DNA from: Halobacillus halophilus
Lineage (GTDB): Bacteria > Bacillota > Bacilli > Bacillales > Halobacillaceae
DNA: 64,000 nt
Assembly (NCBI RefSeq): GCF_020171985.1
Contig: NZ_JAIVAL010000012.1
Span: 62,001 to 126,000 of the forward strand
Direction: 5' to 3'
A program made the translations under genes and the position numbers. Positions 24,416-33,652 of the stretch are shown one piece after another (the stretch's first letter is position 1; every line of letters starts with the position of its first letter). The notes under the pieces were generated by a model, which ran no database searches, had not been told where the DNA came from, and saw only the letters and a list, made by a program, of their open reading frames with translations.

Positions 24416-24523
24416 GAATTGGGGGATTTCACCATCACAAATGGGGGGATTCCCCGATTCTATTATGACCCTCTTCACTAATACAATAGAAGTAGATCAA
24501 ATACATAAAAGGAGGCCTGGCCC
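24416..24523 (+). promoter_or_regulatory. Upstream region of the ba3 oxidase operon
   Basis: Contains GGGGGATTTC at 24421-24430 and the inverted repeat GGGGATTCCCC around 24446-24456. Such GC-rich inverted repeats in an AT-rich promoter are good candidates for the binding site of the NarL-type regulator encoded upstream. This is an inference from position only. Confidence 0.4.
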
Positions 24524-24646
24524 ATGAAAAAAAGTGGCCCATCTCAACCAAGCTTGAAAGGGACTTTAATCAGTGTAATGGCCGTTGGAGCCGTTATTGT
24601 CGTGATGTGGGTTTGTATTTATTTATTATATATCGTTCGTATGTAG
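24524..24646 (+). CDS. Cytochrome c oxidase subunit 2A (small membrane subunit)
   Basis: A 40-residue protein with one membrane helix (LISVMAVGAVIVVMWVCIYL). It is the first gene of the ba3-type oxidase operon. Its start (MKKSGPSQPSLKGTLISVMA) has the S-x-KGTLISVM pattern of bacillary subunit IIa, a single helix that packs beside subunit II in Thermus-type ba3 oxidases. AAAGGAGGCC lies 7 bases before the ATG. The gene for subunit II begins 12 bases after its stop. Confidence 0.8.
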   Translation: MKKSGPSQPSLKGTLISVMAVGAVIVVMWVCIYLLYIVRM

Positions 24647-24658
24647 GGGGGAGAAAGG

Positions 24659-25132
24659 ATGCATTTACACAAATATGAAAAAATTTGGCTGGGATTTGGA
24701 GTTATTGCACTTGTCATTTTTCTATCCGTGGTAGGCGTGAGTGCTTTTGCACAGGGACATGCACCATCCAGCGGGCATATGACCATTGATCCGGAAAAAG
24801 TGCGTGAAACGGCTCCATTTGATCAGCCTGGACTTCATAAAAAAGAGGATGGAACTTATGAAGTCGCTATGATTGCACTTACCTTTGGTTATGAACCAAG
24901 CAAGCTACAACTCCCGGCAGGGGAGGAAATCACATTCACGTTAACGAGTGAAGATGTCGTTCATAGTTTCTCTATCATCGGCACCAACGTCAATATGATG
25001 GCCGTTCCAGGTCAGATTAATCATCGTACACACACATTTAAAGAACCAGGATCTTATCTGGTCATTTGTAATGAATATTGTGGCTCAGGCCACCATTTTA
25101 TGAGTACAGAAATTGAGGTGGTGGAACAATGA
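24659..25132 (+). CDS. cbaB: Cytochrome c oxidase subunit II, ba3 type
   Basis: CuA-bearing subunit of a B-type (ba3) haem-copper oxidase, 157 residues, which takes electrons from cytochrome c outside the membrane. One N-terminal membrane helix (about 10-31) anchors a cupredoxin domain. The CuA ligands are H102 (VVHSFSI), C137, E139, C141, H145 and M148 (CNEYCGSGHHFM). The small size and single helix distinguish it from the caa3 type. The stop overlaps the subunit I start by four bases. Confidence 0.93.
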   Translation: MHLHKYEKIWLGFGVIALVIFLSVVGVSAFAQGHAPSSGHMTIDPEKVRETAPFDQPGLHKKEDGTYEVAMIALTFGYEPSKLQLPAGEEITFTLTSEDVVHSFSIIGTNVNMMAVPGQINHRTHTFKEPGSYLVICNEYCGSGHHFMSTEIEVVEQ

Positions 25133-26787
25133 GAACCGGGGAAATTGCAATCAAAGATCGAAAAGTAGCGTTATTTAATTTAGGATTTGCCTACTCAGCC
25201 TTTCTTATCGGAACGCTGTGCGGGCTTCTGCAGGTATTTATTAGAAATGATGCTCTTAAACTGCCAGAATGGCTGGATTACTATCAGATTCTTACGGCTC
25301 ACGGCTTGTTACTCGCTATTGTCTTTACAACTTTCTTTATTTTTGCCTTTTTTCAAGCAGGCATGAGTCGAACCCTCGGAGCATTTGGGCCGAAAGTGAG
25401 GTTGTGGAACTGGATTGGCTTCGCTGTGACCGCTTTAGGAACCCTCCTGGTCGTGGTCATGGTCGTAGCGGGGCAGGCATCTGTATTGTATACATTTTAT
25501 GCTCCTCTTCAGGCTCACGGATTATTTTATGTTGGCCTTGCCTTATTTGTAATTGGCACATGGATTCAGGGATTCAGTCTGGTCGGGCATTATGCCGTCT
25601 GGAGAAGGCATCATAAAGGCGAACTTAGTCCACTATTTGCTTTCATGGCAGTGGCAACCATTATTCTCTGGGTTATTGCCTGCCTGGGTGTTGTAGCCAC
25701 CGTTCTTTTTCAATTCATCCCATGGGCTTTTGGCTGGACGAACGGGATTAATGTCGAGTTAAGTCGCTCATTATTCTGGTATTTCGGGCATCCACTTGTG
25801 TATTTCTGGCTGCTTCCTGCTTATATGGCATGGTATGTCATTGTTCCGAAGATTATTGGAGGAAAAGTCTTCAGTGATTCGCTGGCCCGGTTATCCTTTG
25901 TCCTGTTTATTTTATTCTCTATTCCGGTCGGGTTTCACCATCAGTTAACGGAACCTGGAATCTCCAGCTTCTGGAAATTTTTGCAGACGGTTTTGACATT
26001 TATGGTTATTATCCCTTCTTTAATTACAGCCTTCTCTATGTTTGCGACGTTTGAAATAAGAGGCAGGGAGCTTGGCGGAAGAGGTCTGTTTGGGTGGATT
26101 CGCAAGCTTCCGTGGAGAGATGTTCGCTTTACATCCATCTTCATAGCTATGGCCTTTTTTATCCCGGGAGGCGCGGGAGGGATCATCAATGCGAGCTTCC
26201 AGATGAATGAAGTTATTCATAATACACTTTGGGTCGTTGGACATTTTCACATCACAGTAGGAACGCCGGTAGCGATGACATTTTTCGGTTTAACCTTCTG
26301 GCTTATTCCCAATTTAACGGGCCGGCGCTTTACGAAGTCCCTGCAGAAGTTAGCCTTCCTGCAAATTGCTACCTGGTCTATTGGTATGCTGCTCATGAGT
26401 ACAGCTCAGCACCTGCTGGGATTACTTGGGGCACCAAGGCGGACAGCTTATACAGGGTATGCTCACGACGACGCACTCGCCTGGTTTGATGGCTTATTAA
26501 CCAATCATGTGACGATGGCTGTCGGAGGTTCTATCTTGTTTTTGTCCGCTGCTTTACTCATTTTCATTGTAATCCAGTTATGGTGGCTTGCTCCAAAAGC
26601 AGATGAAGAAACCTACGAGGCGTTTCCAATTGCAGAAAGCGATTCTAGTATGACACCGCGTTTCTTGGAAAATTGGAAAATATGGATCGGCATTGCCTTT
26701 CTATTGATTGCGCTTGCTTATACGATCCCGCTATCTGAAATTATTCAGCACGCCCCTCCAGGTTCAGGGCGATTCCAAACGTGGTAA
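25129..26787 (+). CDS. cbaA: Cytochrome c oxidase subunit I, ba3 type
   Basis: Catalytic haem-copper subunit of 552 residues that reduces oxygen to water and pumps protons, with about 13 membrane helices. Haem and CuB ligands are visible: H in LTAHGLLLAI, the His-Tyr cross-link region FGHPLVYFWLLPAY, the histidine pair in GFHHQLTEPG, and VVGHFHITVGTP for the last two haem ligands. No classical D-channel residues were seen, as expected for B-family oxidases that use only the K channel. It is coupled to subunit II by a four-base overlap. Confidence 0.95.
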   Translation: MRTGEIAIKDRKVALFNLGFAYSAFLIGTLCGLLQVFIRNDALKLPEWLDYYQILTAHGLLLAIVFTTFFIFAFFQAGMSRTLGAFGPKVRLWNWIGFAVTALGTLLVVVMVVAGQASVLYTFYAPLQAHGLFYVGLALFVIGTWIQGFSLVGHYAVWRRHHKGELSPLFAFMAVATIILWVIACLGVVATVLFQFIPWAFGWTNGINVELSRSLFWYFGHPLVYFWLLPAYMAWYVIVPKIIGGKVFSDSLARLSFVLFILFSIPVGFHHQLTEPGISSFWKFLQTVLTFMVIIPSLITAFSMFATFEIRGRELGGRGLFGWIRKLPWRDVRFTSIFIAMAFFIPGGAGGIINASFQMNEVIHNTLWVVGHFHITVGTPVAMTFFGLTFWLIPNLTGRRFTKSLQKLAFLQIATWSIGMLLMSTAQHLLGLLGAPRRTAYTGYAHDDALAWFDGLLTNHVTMAVGGSILFLSAALLIFIVIQLWWLAPKADEETYEAFPIAESDSSMTPRFLENWKIWIGIAFLLIALAYTIPLSEIIQHAPPGSGRFQTW

Positions 26788-26802
26788 GGGAGGAGAGATC
26801 AT

Positions 26803-26895
26803 ATGACTTTTTCATTCGCTTTTACTATCGCATCCATTATTCTCACGCTTGTTTTGAGCAGTATTATTGTAGATTTGCAGACAGAGGAAGATTGA
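26803..26895 (+). CDS. Small single-helix membrane protein of the oxidase operon
   Basis: A 30-residue peptide (MTFSFAFTIASIILTLVLSS, then an acidic end DLQTEED) consisting almost entirely of one membrane helix. GGGAGGAGAGATC gives it a strong binding site 15 bases after the subunit I stop, and a terminator follows at once. Its place and form suggest an accessory subunit of the ba3 oxidase. I know no named family for it. Confidence 0.6.
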   Translation: MTFSFAFTIASIILTLVLSSIIVDLQTEED

Positions 26896-26899
26896 AATA

Positions 26900-26936
26900 G
26901 AAAGAAGCGGAAAGCTGGCAGCTTTCCGCTTCTTTC
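26900..26936. terminator. Bidirectional Rho-independent terminator
   Basis: An 18-bp perfect inverted repeat (GAAAGAAGCGGAAAGCTG and its complement) separated by one base, lying between the converging oxidase and CapA-like genes. It should stop transcription from both sides. Confidence 0.9.
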
Positions 26937-28065
26937 ATTCCATAAATTCCAATTCAGGCATCCATTGGGCAAGGTGTTCTTTCTTTGCCTCATACTCTTC
27001 TTTTAAGCTAGGGAAATCATCCATCGGGATCACTTCATATCCATGCTCACGTGCTGATGTAACGTATGTCACTTTAAACCTTGGTTTGACTACTTCCACA
27101 TGATCACTGTCGTCCATTTTTAAATTGAAAGTGAGAATGCCTCCAACTCGTTTCTCAAATGATTCCTGACCTGAGAAAAAATTTCCCAGGGAATAAGCGG
27201 TCAGCATTCTATGTCCGTCCTTACCTTCAACCCACTCTAATGGCTGAAGGACATGAGGGTGGTGACCGATCACAGCCGTTACTCCGCGATCTGCGGCAAA
27301 CTGGACAACATCTTTTTGGAATTGATTAGGATAGGGTTCATACTGATTCCCGAAATGAAGGCTTAAAAGGACGGCATCCGCTTGTTCTTTCGCTTTCTCT
27401 ATATCCTGGGCCATTTTATCAAGCTGGATTCGATTCACCACATAGCTTTTTCCGTCGGGCGCTTTCACACCGTTTGTCCCGTAGGTGTAACTTAATATGG
27501 CTACACTGATGCCTTCTTTCGTATCGTGTATAAGGATTTCTTCGCTGTCCTCTTTACTTTGATAAGCTCCCGTGTATTTCATATCGATTTTTTCCCAGTG
27601 CTCAATCGCATTATTAATTCCTCTGGTTCCTTTATCCAACGTGTGGTTATTGGCAAGGGTTACCACATCTACTCCAAGTTCTTTTAGATTATTACCTATT
27701 TCAACAGGGGAGTTAAAAGCAGGGTATCCGGAAAGCCCTAATTCTTTCCCGCCGATCATCGTTTCCTGGTTAGCAATGGTAATAGTGGATGCTTCCAGGT
27801 AAGGTTCAGTCTGTTCCATCATGGGCATGAAGTTATACCCTTCAGAGGTTTCAGCCGCTTCATAGACACGGTCATGAATCAGCACATCACCAATAGCTGT
27901 AATACTGATCTCTTTAGACAAATCAATTGAACTCTTATCGTGAGGATCAACCGTGGATGTGGGCTGCTTATTAACCGTTTTGATTTCTTCATCATTCATA
28001 AACAGCCCGCACCCGGTCGTGAAAAACAAGATAGACAAACACAACAACCTTAGAATTGACCCCAA
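26935..28065 (-). CDS. CapA/PgsA-family lipoprotein (metallophosphatase-like)
   Basis: Surface lipoprotein of 376 residues of the CapA family, associated with poly-gamma-glutamate or capsule handling. The PGA_cap domain belongs to the calcineurin-like metallophosphatase fold. The lipobox is FFTTGCG (Cys about residue 19). The metal-site motifs include ITAIGDVLIHDRVY, TIANQETMIGG, VVTLANNHTLDKG, LSLHFGNQYE and VIGHHPHVLQP. I place the start at TTG 28065, ten bases after GGAGGTG; the longer reading to 28119 would put extra residues before the signal peptide. No capBC genes are near, so a capsule role is not shown. Confidence 0.87.
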   Translation of the reverse strand: MGSILRLLCLSILFFTTGCGLFMNDEEIKTVNKQPTSTVDPHDKSSIDLSKEISITAIGDVLIHDRVYEAAETSEGYNFMPMMEQTEPYLEASTITIANQETMIGGKELGLSGYPAFNSPVEIGNNLKELGVDVVTLANNHTLDKGTRGINNAIEHWEKIDMKYTGAYQSKEDSEEILIHDTKEGISVAILSYTYGTNGVKAPDGKSYVVNRIQLDKMAQDIEKAKEQADAVLLSLHFGNQYEPYPNQFQKDVVQFAADRGVTAVIGHHPHVLQPLEWVEGKDGHRMLTAYSLGNFFSGQESFEKRVGGILTFNLKMDDSDHVEVVKPRFKVTYVTSAREHGYEVIPMDDFPSLKEEYEAKKEHLAQWMPELEFME

Positions 28066-28210
28066 GGAAAATGCACCTCCGTAAAAATCACTTAGGTATA
28101 TTGTACCTTTAATAAACAAGTTTCTCTATGTAATCCAGAAGAAAAAAATGATTTTGTTTGTCGATTCATCGGGTATAAAGGGAATAGATGTTCAGGTAAG
28201 GAGGATAGGA

Positions 28211-28543
28211 ATGAGTAATCTATCGAATGAAAAAGCTGATGCGCAAAAGCATAGTAAAGATCAATACGTGGATATAAAAATGGGGGAACATGATCTATTC
28301 TTCAAAAAAAGCTATGAAGTACTCTACACGGTTAATGATTTTTTATTGGGTCTCTGGTTTCTGATCGGAAGTGTTTGTTTTTATTTTGAAGCTGCTAAAA
28401 CATGGGGTGTGAGTTTATTTGTACTTGGAAGTCTTCAAATGCTCATCCGCCCAACTATTCGTTTAGTGCACCGTATTCATTTGAAAAATATTTACCGGAA
28501 AGAATATGAGAACAAGCAGAATGACTCCCTATCTTCTCATTAA
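28211..28543 (+). CDS. YrhK-domain membrane protein
   Basis: A 110-residue protein with the YrhK pattern: a charged N-terminus, FKKSYEVLYTVNDFLLGLWF, then a first membrane helix (LLGLWFLIGSVCFYF), a short turn and a second helix (GVSLFVLGSLQMLI). The C-terminus is basic. The function of the family is not known to me. The start at 28211 follows TAAGGAGGATAGG. The gene stands alone between the CapA gene and a repeat element. Confidence 0.82.
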   Translation: MSNLSNEKADAQKHSKDQYVDIKMGEHDLFFKKSYEVLYTVNDFLLGLWFLIGSVCFYFEAAKTWGVSLFVLGSLQMLIRPTIRLVHRIHLKNIYRKEYENKQNDSLSSH

Positions 28544-28600
28544 GTGAGAATGGAGCTATGCTACAAGCAGTGTGGATTTTTTCAGAAAAGGTTTATTAAA

Positions 28601-29268
28601 CTATAGGGCCGGATAGTTGAAGGCTCAGTTTCGAGATATTTGATGAGAGGGTAGGTCCTGCGGGGGATGATCTCGCTTTCCGGCCCTGCACGACGCAGGG
28701 TCGTTCGACGTTGCCACACGACGTGGCGACCTTAGTCGAACATCCCTTGTGCTGAGCCTCCTCGAGCTGACGCTCTGCGGGGTCTCACCGATCATGTTCA
28801 TCCCGCAGGAGTCTCCATCGTCCTCCTCCGGACCTGGCCGAATAAGAAGCTCGAAACCGTTTCAAACATTACCTGCGTGTTGAGGTATTAGACCATATGG
28901 TTATACACCTATTTTCAGGTATAACGAATTCCAATAGCCTGTCAAAAAAGCATTTAATGCAAATTAAGGAGAAAGCTTTCTTCTTCTGTAAGGGTCCGTT
29001 CACAACATTATAGTTGGGTTGGTGGGGAAATGGCGAGACTCCCGTGGGAGAAGGATCTAGGTGAGACCCCACAAGGAGTGAAACGAATGAGGAGGCTCAT
29101 GGAAAAAAGGAGGATCGACTAAATTCGCCACGTCCTGTGGCAATGTCGATCGACCCTACGTCATGTAGGGCCACAGGAAAGCGAGTCATTTCCCCACCAG
29201 CCCTTTCCTCAATCAAACGTATTGGACTTAGTTATCTAGAAACTGAGTCTTCAAATAATGGGAGCTTT
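28601..29268. repeat. Intergenic repeat element with terminal inverted repeats, copy 1
   Basis: About 670 bp and gene-free. The left end TTGAAGGCTCAGTTTCGAG (28618-28636) and the right end (29233-29254, complement TTGAAGACTCAGTTTCTAG) are inverted repeats. Inside are two cores in opposite orientation. Each has a CCTGCGGGAT or CCCGTGGGAG motif, a GTTCGACGTTGCCAC-type arm with its complement, and a short CCCTGC...GCAGGG hairpin. It fills most of the gap between the YrhK and DinB genes. Confidence 0.8.
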
Positions 29269-29300
29269 TGTGTAAGGATACTTATGAGATTTAACAGAAC

Positions 29301-29341
29301 AGTAAAAAGGACAGGAAGAGTGAGTTCCTGTCCTTTTTACT
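29301..29341. terminator. Bidirectional Rho-independent terminator
   Basis: A 17-bp perfect stem (AGTAAAAAGGACAGGAA and its complement) around a 7-base loop, just beyond the dinB-like gene. Confidence 0.85.
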
Positions 29342-29393
29342 GTTTAATTTTAATTGCTCCTGAACGGCCTGTTGGTTCAAAACGGGAGGGGCA

Positions 29394-29849
29394 TTATTTT
29401 TTAACGAAACTAGGTAAATCCGTATTTCCCATCTCTCTTACATATACGAATAGCTGACCTTTATGATGGATCTCATGGTCTTTAGCCATTTCCAGCAATT
29501 TACCTGCAGGAATTTCAGATCCGAACATTTTCTTAACATCGATAAGTTCATCCAAATCTCCATCTTCCAACAGTTTAATCGATGCATATGTTTCGTCCGT
29601 GTAAACTCTGGCGCGCTCCGCTAAGGGAGTGTCATCACCTTCTGGAAAAAGATCTTCAGGTGACTGCTTGGCTGCAAGGCGGGCAAAGGTATAAGTAGTT
29701 TTCAGCGTATGGTTAACCAGCTTTTCTGTCTCCATAGATGTAGGAGTAGGTTTAAATGCATAGTTATTTTCATCGATCATTTCAATTAAATCATTTAATG
29801 CTCCGCGGTGAGGAGACAAGGAATTGATGAATTGTTCAACTTTACTCAT
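29394..29849 (-). CDS. DinB-family protein
   Basis: A 151-residue four-helix protein of the DinB/YfiT superfamily, whose members bind a metal with three histidines. Here these are likely H47 (VNHTLKT) and the pair in KDHEIHHKGQLF (about 124-128). Bacillary DinB proteins serve as thiol-dependent transferases or are damage-inducible; the substrate here is unknown. The start follows TTAGGAGGTTAC. It diverges from the ltaS gene across about 310 bp. Confidence 0.85.
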   Translation of the reverse strand: MSKVEQFINSLSPHRGALNDLIEMIDENNYAFKPTPTSMETEKLVNHTLKTTYTFARLAAKQSPEDLFPEGDDTPLAERARVYTDETYASIKLLEDGDLDELIDVKKMFGSEIPAGKLLEMAKDHEIHHKGQLFVYVREMGNTDLPSFVKK

Positions 29850-30163
29850 GTACGTAACCTCCTAAATTAATTTGCTTCCGTTCAAACGTAATTTGTATAT
29901 CTAAGGAAGTCAAACAGGAAGGTTTGTACATAAATTCAGCGTAGGATTATTAAGTTTAAGTAAATAGGATGGCGGGAATGTAAAATCGGATGTATTTAAA
30001 AATTGGTAAAAACAAGCATAGGTCTACAGATGCATTTTTAGATTACAAAGCTTTATAGATAAGGTTACAATTATTTCAGCTAATTTAAACTATCATTTTA
30101 TGGTACAAAAATCGGTTCAAATAAGGTAAAATAGGTTAATGTAAATTTAACGGAGGTTTTACA
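29850..30163. promoter_or_regulatory. Divergent gap between dinB-like gene and ltaS
   Basis: About 310 bp, AT-rich, presumably with promoters for both genes. I see no riboswitch, palindrome or small gene in it. Confidence 0.4.
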
Positions 30164-32077
30164 ATGTTTACACTAAAAAAATATTTAAACAAAAACACAT
30201 TGTTGAAATTAACTGTCTATGCCCTTGTCATAGGTTTATTCTGGCTGAAAATGTCATATATTCAAAGCAATATCTTCTCTTTAAATGTAGAAAACCCTAA
30301 TGAAGCTAATATTCTTGCATTCAATCCTCTAAGTAGTATTTTTCTAATCTTTGGTATTGGAGTACTGCTGGCAGGACGCCGGGGGATGTTAGTTTCCTAT
30401 ATTCTTGGATCTTTACTTCTGTATGTGAACATTCTTTTTTATAGGGAATATAACGACTTTATCACCATTCCTATGTTAAATCAGGTAGCGAACCTGGCAG
30501 GAATGGGAGGCAGTATTCAAACGATCCTTGAAGCATCAGATATCTTTTTGTTCGTGGATGTTTTAATCGCTGCATTCTTCTTGTTCTATTTGAAGCCTGC
30601 ACGCTTAAGTCAATTTACACCGAAAAGACGTGAAGGATTTCTGCTTGCGATTATTGCGATTCCATTGTTTGTGATTAACTTGCAGTGGGCTGAAGAAGAG
30701 CGTACTGATCTTCTTGAGCGTACATTTGACCGCACGATGCTGGTGAAATATATTGGCTTGTTAAACTATCACGTCTATGATGCCGTGCTGCAAGGTAAGA
30801 CGGAAATGAAGAAAACGCTCGCTGACAGTAACGAACTTGTGCCCGTGATCAACTATCTGAATGAACAGAAGACAGAAGACAGCAACCGCCTGGAAGGGGT
30901 AGCTGAAGGTAAGAACGTTATTGCCATCTCGCTTGAGAGTACACAAACGTTCGTAGTCGATAATAAGCTTCATGGAGAAGAGCTTACTCCATACTTCAAT
31001 GACCTTAAAGAAGAAGGCTTATACTTTGATAACTTCTATCATCAGGTGAAGCAAGGACGGACGTCAGACTCTGAATTCCTATTAGCGAATTCCATGTATC
31101 CATTGAACCGCGGCGCTGTCTTTTTCACCCACTCAGGAAATGAATATGAAGCTATGCCTGAGTTATTAAGTGAAAATGGCTACTTTACGAATGTCATGCA
31201 TGCAAACGACAAGACTTTCTGGAATCGTAACGTCATGTACGACTCCCTTGGTTACAATGAGTTTTTCTCTAAAGAAGATTATGAAATCACGCCGGAGAAA
31301 TCTCATGGATGGGGTTATCTGGACGAGTATTTCTTTGAAGATTCCCTTCAGAAAATGAAAGAAATGGATCAACCATTCTATTCAAAAATGATTACGCTGA
31401 CGAACCACTATCCTTTCTCCTTACCTGAAGAAGAAGTCATGATTGAGGAAGGCGAAACATCCAGTGGAACATTAAACCGTTATTTCCAGACCATCCGTTA
31501 TCAGGATGAAGTTTTAAAACAGTTTGTAGAGGATTTCAAGAAATCAGAACTTTATGATGATACGATTCTCTTAATCTATGGTGACCACTTCGGAATCTCT
31601 GAAAATCACCAGAAAGCAATGGGAGAGTATCTAGGTAAAGATATCAACGCCTATGAACAGTTCCAGTTACAGCGTGTTCCTATGTTGGTTTATGGTAAAG
31701 ACATTCCTTCTGAAACGAACCATACCGTAGGAGGTCAGATTGACCTTCGTCCAACGATTACCAACCTGCTTGGAATTGAGGATGAGAACCCTGTACAATT
31801 TGGTCAGGACTTGCTGAATAAAGATCGTCGTGAAATGATGATTACCCGCGATGGTGATTTTGCTAATGAAGAGTATGTGGGTATTCAGGGAGTTTGTTAT
31901 GACAGAGAAACTGGAGAAGAGGTCGAAGGTAAAGCTTGTGAAGAAGGCTTTAAAGCTGCGCAAGAGGAACTCAGCGTCTCTGACTCTGTCATTTACGGTG
32001 ACTTGCTGCGCTATCTTGATGAGACCGAAATGGTTAACACAGACCAGACTTTAAATGCAGACAATAAAAAAGAATAA
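30164..32077 (+). CDS. ltaS: Lipoteichoic acid synthase family protein
   Basis: Polyglycerol-phosphate synthase type membrane enzyme, 637 residues, the usual LtaS length. Five N-terminal membrane helices (about 12-190) are followed by an extracellular sulfatase-fold domain (about 245-590). The nucleophilic threonine lies in ISLESTQTFVVDNK. Other site residues include QGRTSDSEFLLANS, THSGNEYEA and YGDHFGIS. It moves glycerol-phosphate from phosphatidylglycerol onto the growing chain. Bacilli carry several paralogues (LtaS, YfnI, YqgS, YvgJ), and I cannot say which this is. AACGGAGGTTTTAC precedes the start. Monocistronic. Confidence 0.93.
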   Translation: MFTLKKYLNKNTLLKLTVYALVIGLFWLKMSYIQSNIFSLNVENPNEANILAFNPLSSIFLIFGIGVLLAGRRGMLVSYILGSLLLYVNILFYREYNDFITIPMLNQVANLAGMGGSIQTILEASDIFLFVDVLIAAFFLFYLKPARLSQFTPKRREGFLLAIIAIPLFVINLQWAEEERTDLLERTFDRTMLVKYIGLLNYHVYDAVLQGKTEMKKTLADSNELVPVINYLNEQKTEDSNRLEGVAEGKNVIAISLESTQTFVVDNKLHGEELTPYFNDLKEEGLYFDNFYHQVKQGRTSDSEFLLANSMYPLNRGAVFFTHSGNEYEAMPELLSENGYFTNVMHANDKTFWNRNVMYDSLGYNEFFSKEDYEITPEKSHGWGYLDEYFFEDSLQKMKEMDQPFYSKMITLTNHYPFSLPEEEVMIEEGETSSGTLNRYFQTIRYQDEVLKQFVEDFKKSELYDDTILLIYGDHFGISENHQKAMGEYLGKDINAYEQFQLQRVPMLVYGKDIPSETNHTVGGQIDLRPTITNLLGIEDENPVQFGQDLLNKDRREMMITRDGDFANEEYVGIQGVCYDRETGEEVEGKACEEGFKAAQEELSVSDSVIYGDLLRYLDETEMVNTDQTLNADNKKE

Positions 32078-32082
32078 ATAAT

Positions 32083-32121
32083 GAAAAGCTGCCGGCCTAA
32101 ATCCAGACCGGCAGCTTTTTT
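32083..32121 (+). terminator. Rho-independent terminator
   Basis: AAAAGCTGCCGG / CCGGCAGCTTTT stem, 12-base loop, T run; ends the ltaS transcript. Confidence 0.92.
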
Positions 32122-32172
32122 ATTTTTGGTTCTGTTATAGTGGGTTGTTGATTTTTCATAAGAGGATTATTA

Positions 32173-32745
32173 CGGAATAGGGCCGTTTACTGTAAGACTC
32201 AGTTTCGAGATACCTTGGGTCCGGTCCGTTCAGGTATGTAGGCTAGAGTTGGTTGGGAAATAATTCGCTTTCCTGCGGCCCTGCAAGACGTAGGGGCGCT
32301 CGACGTTGCCACAGAACGTGGGGATTTTAGTTGATCCTCCTTTAACATATAATCCTTCTTGGTCGCTTCCCTCCCTGTGGAGTCTCGTCTAGCTCCTTCT
32401 CCCGCGGGAGTCTCGTCGTTTCCGCCGCCCCCCTATTACGGACCCTTCTTAGGAGAATTCATCATCCTGAATGAGCCTTTAATGCTTCTATAGCTAGGAT
32501 TTTTCGCGAAAACGTTCGTTGTTATAGATTTATCCCCACCAAATTTAGTTCGTTTCATACATGATTTCGAGATTCTAGTATCGCTAGGTCCGGAGGGGGA
32601 TGATGTAGACTCCAGTGGGATGAAAACGACACGGGAGATCCTGGAAGGCGATGCCTGAGGAGGCTCCGCGCATATAGGAAGTTCGACTAAGACCGCCACG
32701 TCGTGTGGCAACGTCGAACGGCCCTGCATGAGAGTTGAATTAAAC
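32173..32745. repeat. Intergenic repeat element, copy 2, right end lost
   Basis: The left end TGTAAGACTCAGTTTCGAG at 32191-32209 is followed by two opposed cores as in the other copies. The sequence leaves the family after CGAACGGCCCTGCATG (about 32732), where copy 4 continues to its right terminal repeat. The copy is therefore truncated. It accounts for nearly all of the gap between ltaS and the TauE gene; no gene is seen in it. Confidence 0.75.
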
Positions 32746-32778
32746 TTTTAAAATTATCATCAATCCTTACAATCAAGA

Positions 32779-32809
32779 AAAAAAGCTGACCCCAAAGGGT
32801 CAGCTTTTT
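32779..32809. terminator. Bidirectional Rho-independent terminator
   Basis: GCTGACCC / GGGTCAGC stem flanked by A and T runs, downstream of the tauE-like gene at the end of the minus-strand sulfur operon. Confidence 0.9.
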
Positions 32810-32816
32810 AAATATC

Positions 32817-33593
32817 TTAAAAGAAATCCATCCATACTTTTATTGTAGTGCCTAAAATCAGGACTGCAAGAATGGTCTGTAAAATCCTTGTATTGATTTT
32901 TTTGCCTGCCATGGCTCCAAGGGGTGCTGCCAGCAAGCTGGCTACGACCATAATGGCCGCTGGAAAGTACTCAACCTGGCCGGTCGTCACTTTACCTATC
33001 GTTGCTCCAATGGATGAGATCAAAGTAATCGCGAGGGAAGAAGCAATCGTCATCCTGGTTGGTATTTTTAATACCACAAGCATAATAGGGACGAGCAGGA
33101 AAGCGCCGGCAGCTCCTACGATACCTGCGCCGACCCCAACGATTAAAGCTAGAGAGGAAGCAAGTGGCCGGTTAAAGTCTACTTCTTCCAGAGATTGGTC
33201 GTCCAAGCCCTTTTTAGGGATAAACATCATAATCGTAGCTATTAGTGCAAGCACACCGTAAACAAGGTTTATTCCGCTTTCCGGCATGAATCTTGAGCCA
33301 TACCCACCTATAAAGCTTCCAATTAGGATACTAACTCCCATATAGAGAATGAGGGATTTGTTCAAGTATCCACCTTTTCGGTAGGCCCATACGCCTCCAA
33401 TCGTAGCAAAGAAAACCTGAACTGCACTGATTCCAGATACTTCATGCGAAGTAAAAGCTGTAAACCCTACGAGTGGAGGGATGTAAAGCAGCATCGGGTA
33501 TTTAATAATCGACCCGCCGATACCGAGCATTCCTGATACATAAGAGCCTGCAAATCCAATAAGAAAAATAGTTATAATTAATCCAAATTCCAT
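32817..33593 (-). CDS. TauE/SafE-family sulfite exporter-like membrane protein
   Basis: Eight-helix membrane protein of 258 residues. The TauE/SafE repeats are visible as [18 protein letters not shown] (N-terminal half) and [17 protein letters not shown] (C-terminal half). Family members export sulfite, thiosulfate or other organic/sulfur anions. A TauE protein is part of the S. aureus cst operon. It is the last gene of the operon, after a hairpin with a T run that may lower its expression. Substrate inferred from context. Confidence 0.88.
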   Translation of the reverse strand: MEFGLIITIFLIGFAGSYVSGMLGIGGSIIKYPMLLYIPPLVGFTAFTSHEVSGISAVQVFFATIGGVWAYRKGGYLNKSLILYMGVSILIGSFIGGYGSRFMPESGINLVYGVLALIATIMMFIPKKGLDDQSLEEVDFNRPLASSLALIVGVGAGIVGAAGAFLLVPIMLVVLKIPTRMTIASSLAITLISSIGATIGKVTTGQVEYFPAAIMVVASLLAAPLGAMAGKKINTRILQTILAVLILGTTIKVWMDFF

Positions 33594-33610
33594 TTTTGGT
33601 CTACCTCCTT

Positions 33611-33640
33611 AAAAAAGGGAACCATACCTGGTTCCCTCTT
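33611..33640 (-). terminator. Internal terminator/attenuator before tauE
   Basis: On the minus strand GGGAACC / GGTTCCC forms a stem followed by six T, between tusA and the tauE-like gene. Confidence 0.75.
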
Positions 33641-33652
33641 TTGAAAAATTCC

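Noticed and set aside
28150-28185. Possible sigma-B promoter (GTTTGT ... GGGTAT) before the YrhK gene
   Set aside because: The two elements are only nine bases apart, whereas sigma-B promoters need about 13-15.
29137-29457. 106-codon frame between repeat copy 1 and the DinB gene
   Set aside because: It spans the repeat's right end, a bidirectional terminator and the 3' end of the dinB-like gene on the other strand.
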